Of a stretch of 5,479 nucleotides of DNA, positions 4,310 through 5,479 are shown piece after piece. Under the pieces are notes generated by a model. The model saw only the letters and a list, made by a program, of their open reading frames with translations. It had not been told where the DNA came from and made no database searches. How positions within the stretch are numbered: the stretch's first letter is position 1; each line of letters opens with the position of its first letter. The DNA is from Bordetella parapertussis (GTDB taxonomy: Bacteria; Pseudomonadota; Gammaproteobacteria; Burkholderiales; Burkholderiaceae_C), in assembly GCA_945888535.1 (NCBI GenBank), contig CAMDAN010000129.1, forward strand, positions 1-5,479, in the 5' to 3' direction. The translations under genes were made by a program, and so were the position numbers.

Positions 4310-5479
4310 CAAAACTCTTTGGCAGTCGCAACGATCGCCTGCTTAAGCAGTACCGCTCCACTGTGACGCGTATCAACGCGCTTGAGCCGAAATACGAAGT
4401 CCTCACAGACGAAGCGCTCAAAGAGAAAACGCAAGAATTTAAAACTCGGATTGCGGCGGGTGAGAGTTTGGACTCTATTCTTCCTGAGGCTTTCGCCGTT
4501 GTGCGTGAGGGCTCTAAACGGGTCATGAAGATGCGCCACTTTGACGTGCAGTTGCTCGGTGGTATGTCGCTGCACAATGGAAAAATATCGGAAATGCGAA
4601 CAGGCGAAGGAAAGACCTTAACCGCCACGTTGCCGGTGTACCTGAATGCACTCACAGGGAAGGGCGTGCACGTCGTCACAGTGAATGATTACCTTGCCAG
4701 CCGAGATGCCCGTTGGATGGGGCAGTTGTATTCCTTCCTCGGCTTGTCGGTCGGCATCAATACCCCGCATGTTCCCCGTGAAGAAAAGCAAGCCGCCTAC
4801 CAAGCCGACATCACCTATGGAACCAATAACGAATACGGCTTCGATTACTTGCGTGACAACATGGTGTATGAGGTCAAAGACCGCGTCCAACGCGGCCTGA
4901 ACTTCGCCATCGTCGACGAAGTGGACTCCATTTTGATTGATGAAGCCAGAACGCCATTGATCATCAGCGGCCAGGCAGAAGACCATACCGCGATGTATAT
5001 CGCGATTAACCAAGTGATTCCTTCCTTGACGCGCCAAGAGGGCGAATTGGATCCCCGCACGGGAGAGGGCGTTATTACGCCCGGTGACTTCACCTTGGAT
5101 GAAAAAACGCAGCAAGTGTTTTTGACCGAGCAGGGGCACGAAAGTGCCGAGCGTTTGCTTTCGAACTTGGGTTTAATTCCAGCGGAGTCTTCGCTGTATG
5201 ACCCTGCCAATATTGCGTTGATGCACCATGTGTACGCCGCATTGCGTGCGAACCACCTCTACCACCGCGACCAACACTATGTCGTCCAAGAGGGTGAGAT
5301 CGTGATCGTTGATGAATTCACAGGCCGTTTGATGACGGGCCGTCGCTGGAGTGATGGTTTACATCAGGCGGTCGAAGCCAAAGAAGGCGTAACGATTCAA
5401 GCCGAAAACCAAACACTGGCGTCGATTACGTTTCAGAATTACTTCCGCTTGTACGGAAAACTCTCGGGAATGACGGGGA
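4291..5479 (+). CDS. secA: Preprotein translocase ATPase SecA (5' part, runs off window)
   Basis: SecA is the motor that pushes unfolded preproteins through the SecYEG channel. The first 396 residues are present, with the frame open to the window end. Visible are the N-terminal helix [12 protein letters not shown] (5-16), the first nucleotide-binding domain with Walker A MRTGEGKT (102-109, Lys108) and Walker B with VDEVD (208-212), then [11 protein letters not shown] (217-227) leading into the preprotein cross-linking domain (about 228-370). The sequence then returns with [17 protein letters not shown] and [13 protein letters not shown] to the motor core. Residue numbering coincides with E. 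coli SecA at the Walker motifs, which supports ATG 4291; an in-frame ATG at 4270 would add seven residues. No clear ribosome-binding site precedes 4291, which is odd for an abundant essential protein. The gene follows the M23 gene by 139 bases. Confidence 0.97.
   Translation, partial: MPLKFLTKLFGSRNDRLLKQYRSTVTRINALEPKYEVLTDEALKEKTQEFKTRIAAGESLDSILPEAFAVVREGSKRVMKMRHFDVQLLGGMSLHNGKISEMRTGEGKTLTATLPVYLNALTGKGVHVVTVNDYLASRDARWMGQLYSFLGLSVGINTPHVPREEKQAAYQADITYGTNNEYGFDYLRDNMVYEVKDRVQRGLNFAIVDEVDSILIDEARTPLIISGQAEDHTAMYIAINQVIPSLTRQEGELDPRTGEGVITPGDFTLDEKTQQVFLTEQGHESAERLLSNLGLIPAESSLYDPANIALMHHVYAALRANHLYHRDQHYVVQEGEIVIVDEFTGRLMTGRRWSDGLHQAVEAKEGVTIQAENQTLASITFQNYFRLYGKLSGMTG

Noticed and set aside
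5038..5115. Slightly longer loop in the SecA cross-linking domain compared with E. coli
   Set aside because: It is only about four residues longer and resembles the form I recall from other betaproteobacterial SecA proteins.
4072..5210. Long minus-strand frames (up to 173 codons) opposite the M23 end and secA
   Set aside because: They overlap the strongly conserved SecA coding sequence, have no recognisable domains, and look like products of codon bias on the other strand.

Overview
The window reads as a stretch of betaproteobacterial chromosome, most like order Burkholderiales and probably Comamonadaceae-like. This is inferred from protein character and gene order: a cytochrome b with a PVWY quinol-site motif, a cytochrome bc1 – sspA – sspB linkage, and a dciA – M23 peptidase – secA neighbourhood. 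A rough count of a few lines gives GC in the low fifties, lower than many Comamonadaceae, so I do not name a genus. Coding density is high. There are no insertion sequences, phage genes, CRISPR arrays or obvious foreign DNA. I see no new multi-gene system; the interesting material is in the short junctions between housekeeping genes.

Region 1 (1-1570) holds the 3' part of petB (cytochrome b) and all of petC (cytochrome c1). They are the end of a bc1-complex operon of the respiratory chain; the Rieske gene would lie upstream, outside the window. An intrinsic-terminator-like hairpin (1618-1650), preceded by a second imperfect hairpin (1585-1610), lies between petC and sspA.

Region 2 (1672-2870) holds sspA (an RNA-polymerase-associated protein with a glutathione-transferase fold) and sspB (the ClpXP adaptor for ssrA-tagged proteins). 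They form a compact pair, followed on the same strand by a tRNA-Thr(UGU) gene with encoded CCA.

Region 3 (2878-4151) holds a short DUF721/DciA-type gene on the minus strand. It ends 7 bases from the tRNA and starts only 23 bases from a divergent gene for a membrane-anchored M23 (LytM-type) cell-wall peptidase.

Region 4 (4152-5479) has a 139-base leader with a hairpin and a possible 44-codon ORF overlapping the secA start, then the first 396 codons of secA, the Sec translocase ATPase, which runs off the window.

Together these are core functions: respiration, stress-time transcription and proteolysis, translation, helicase loading, envelope remodelling and protein export. The least explained parts are the sspA leader, the crowded tRNA/dciA/M23 junctions and the secA leader.
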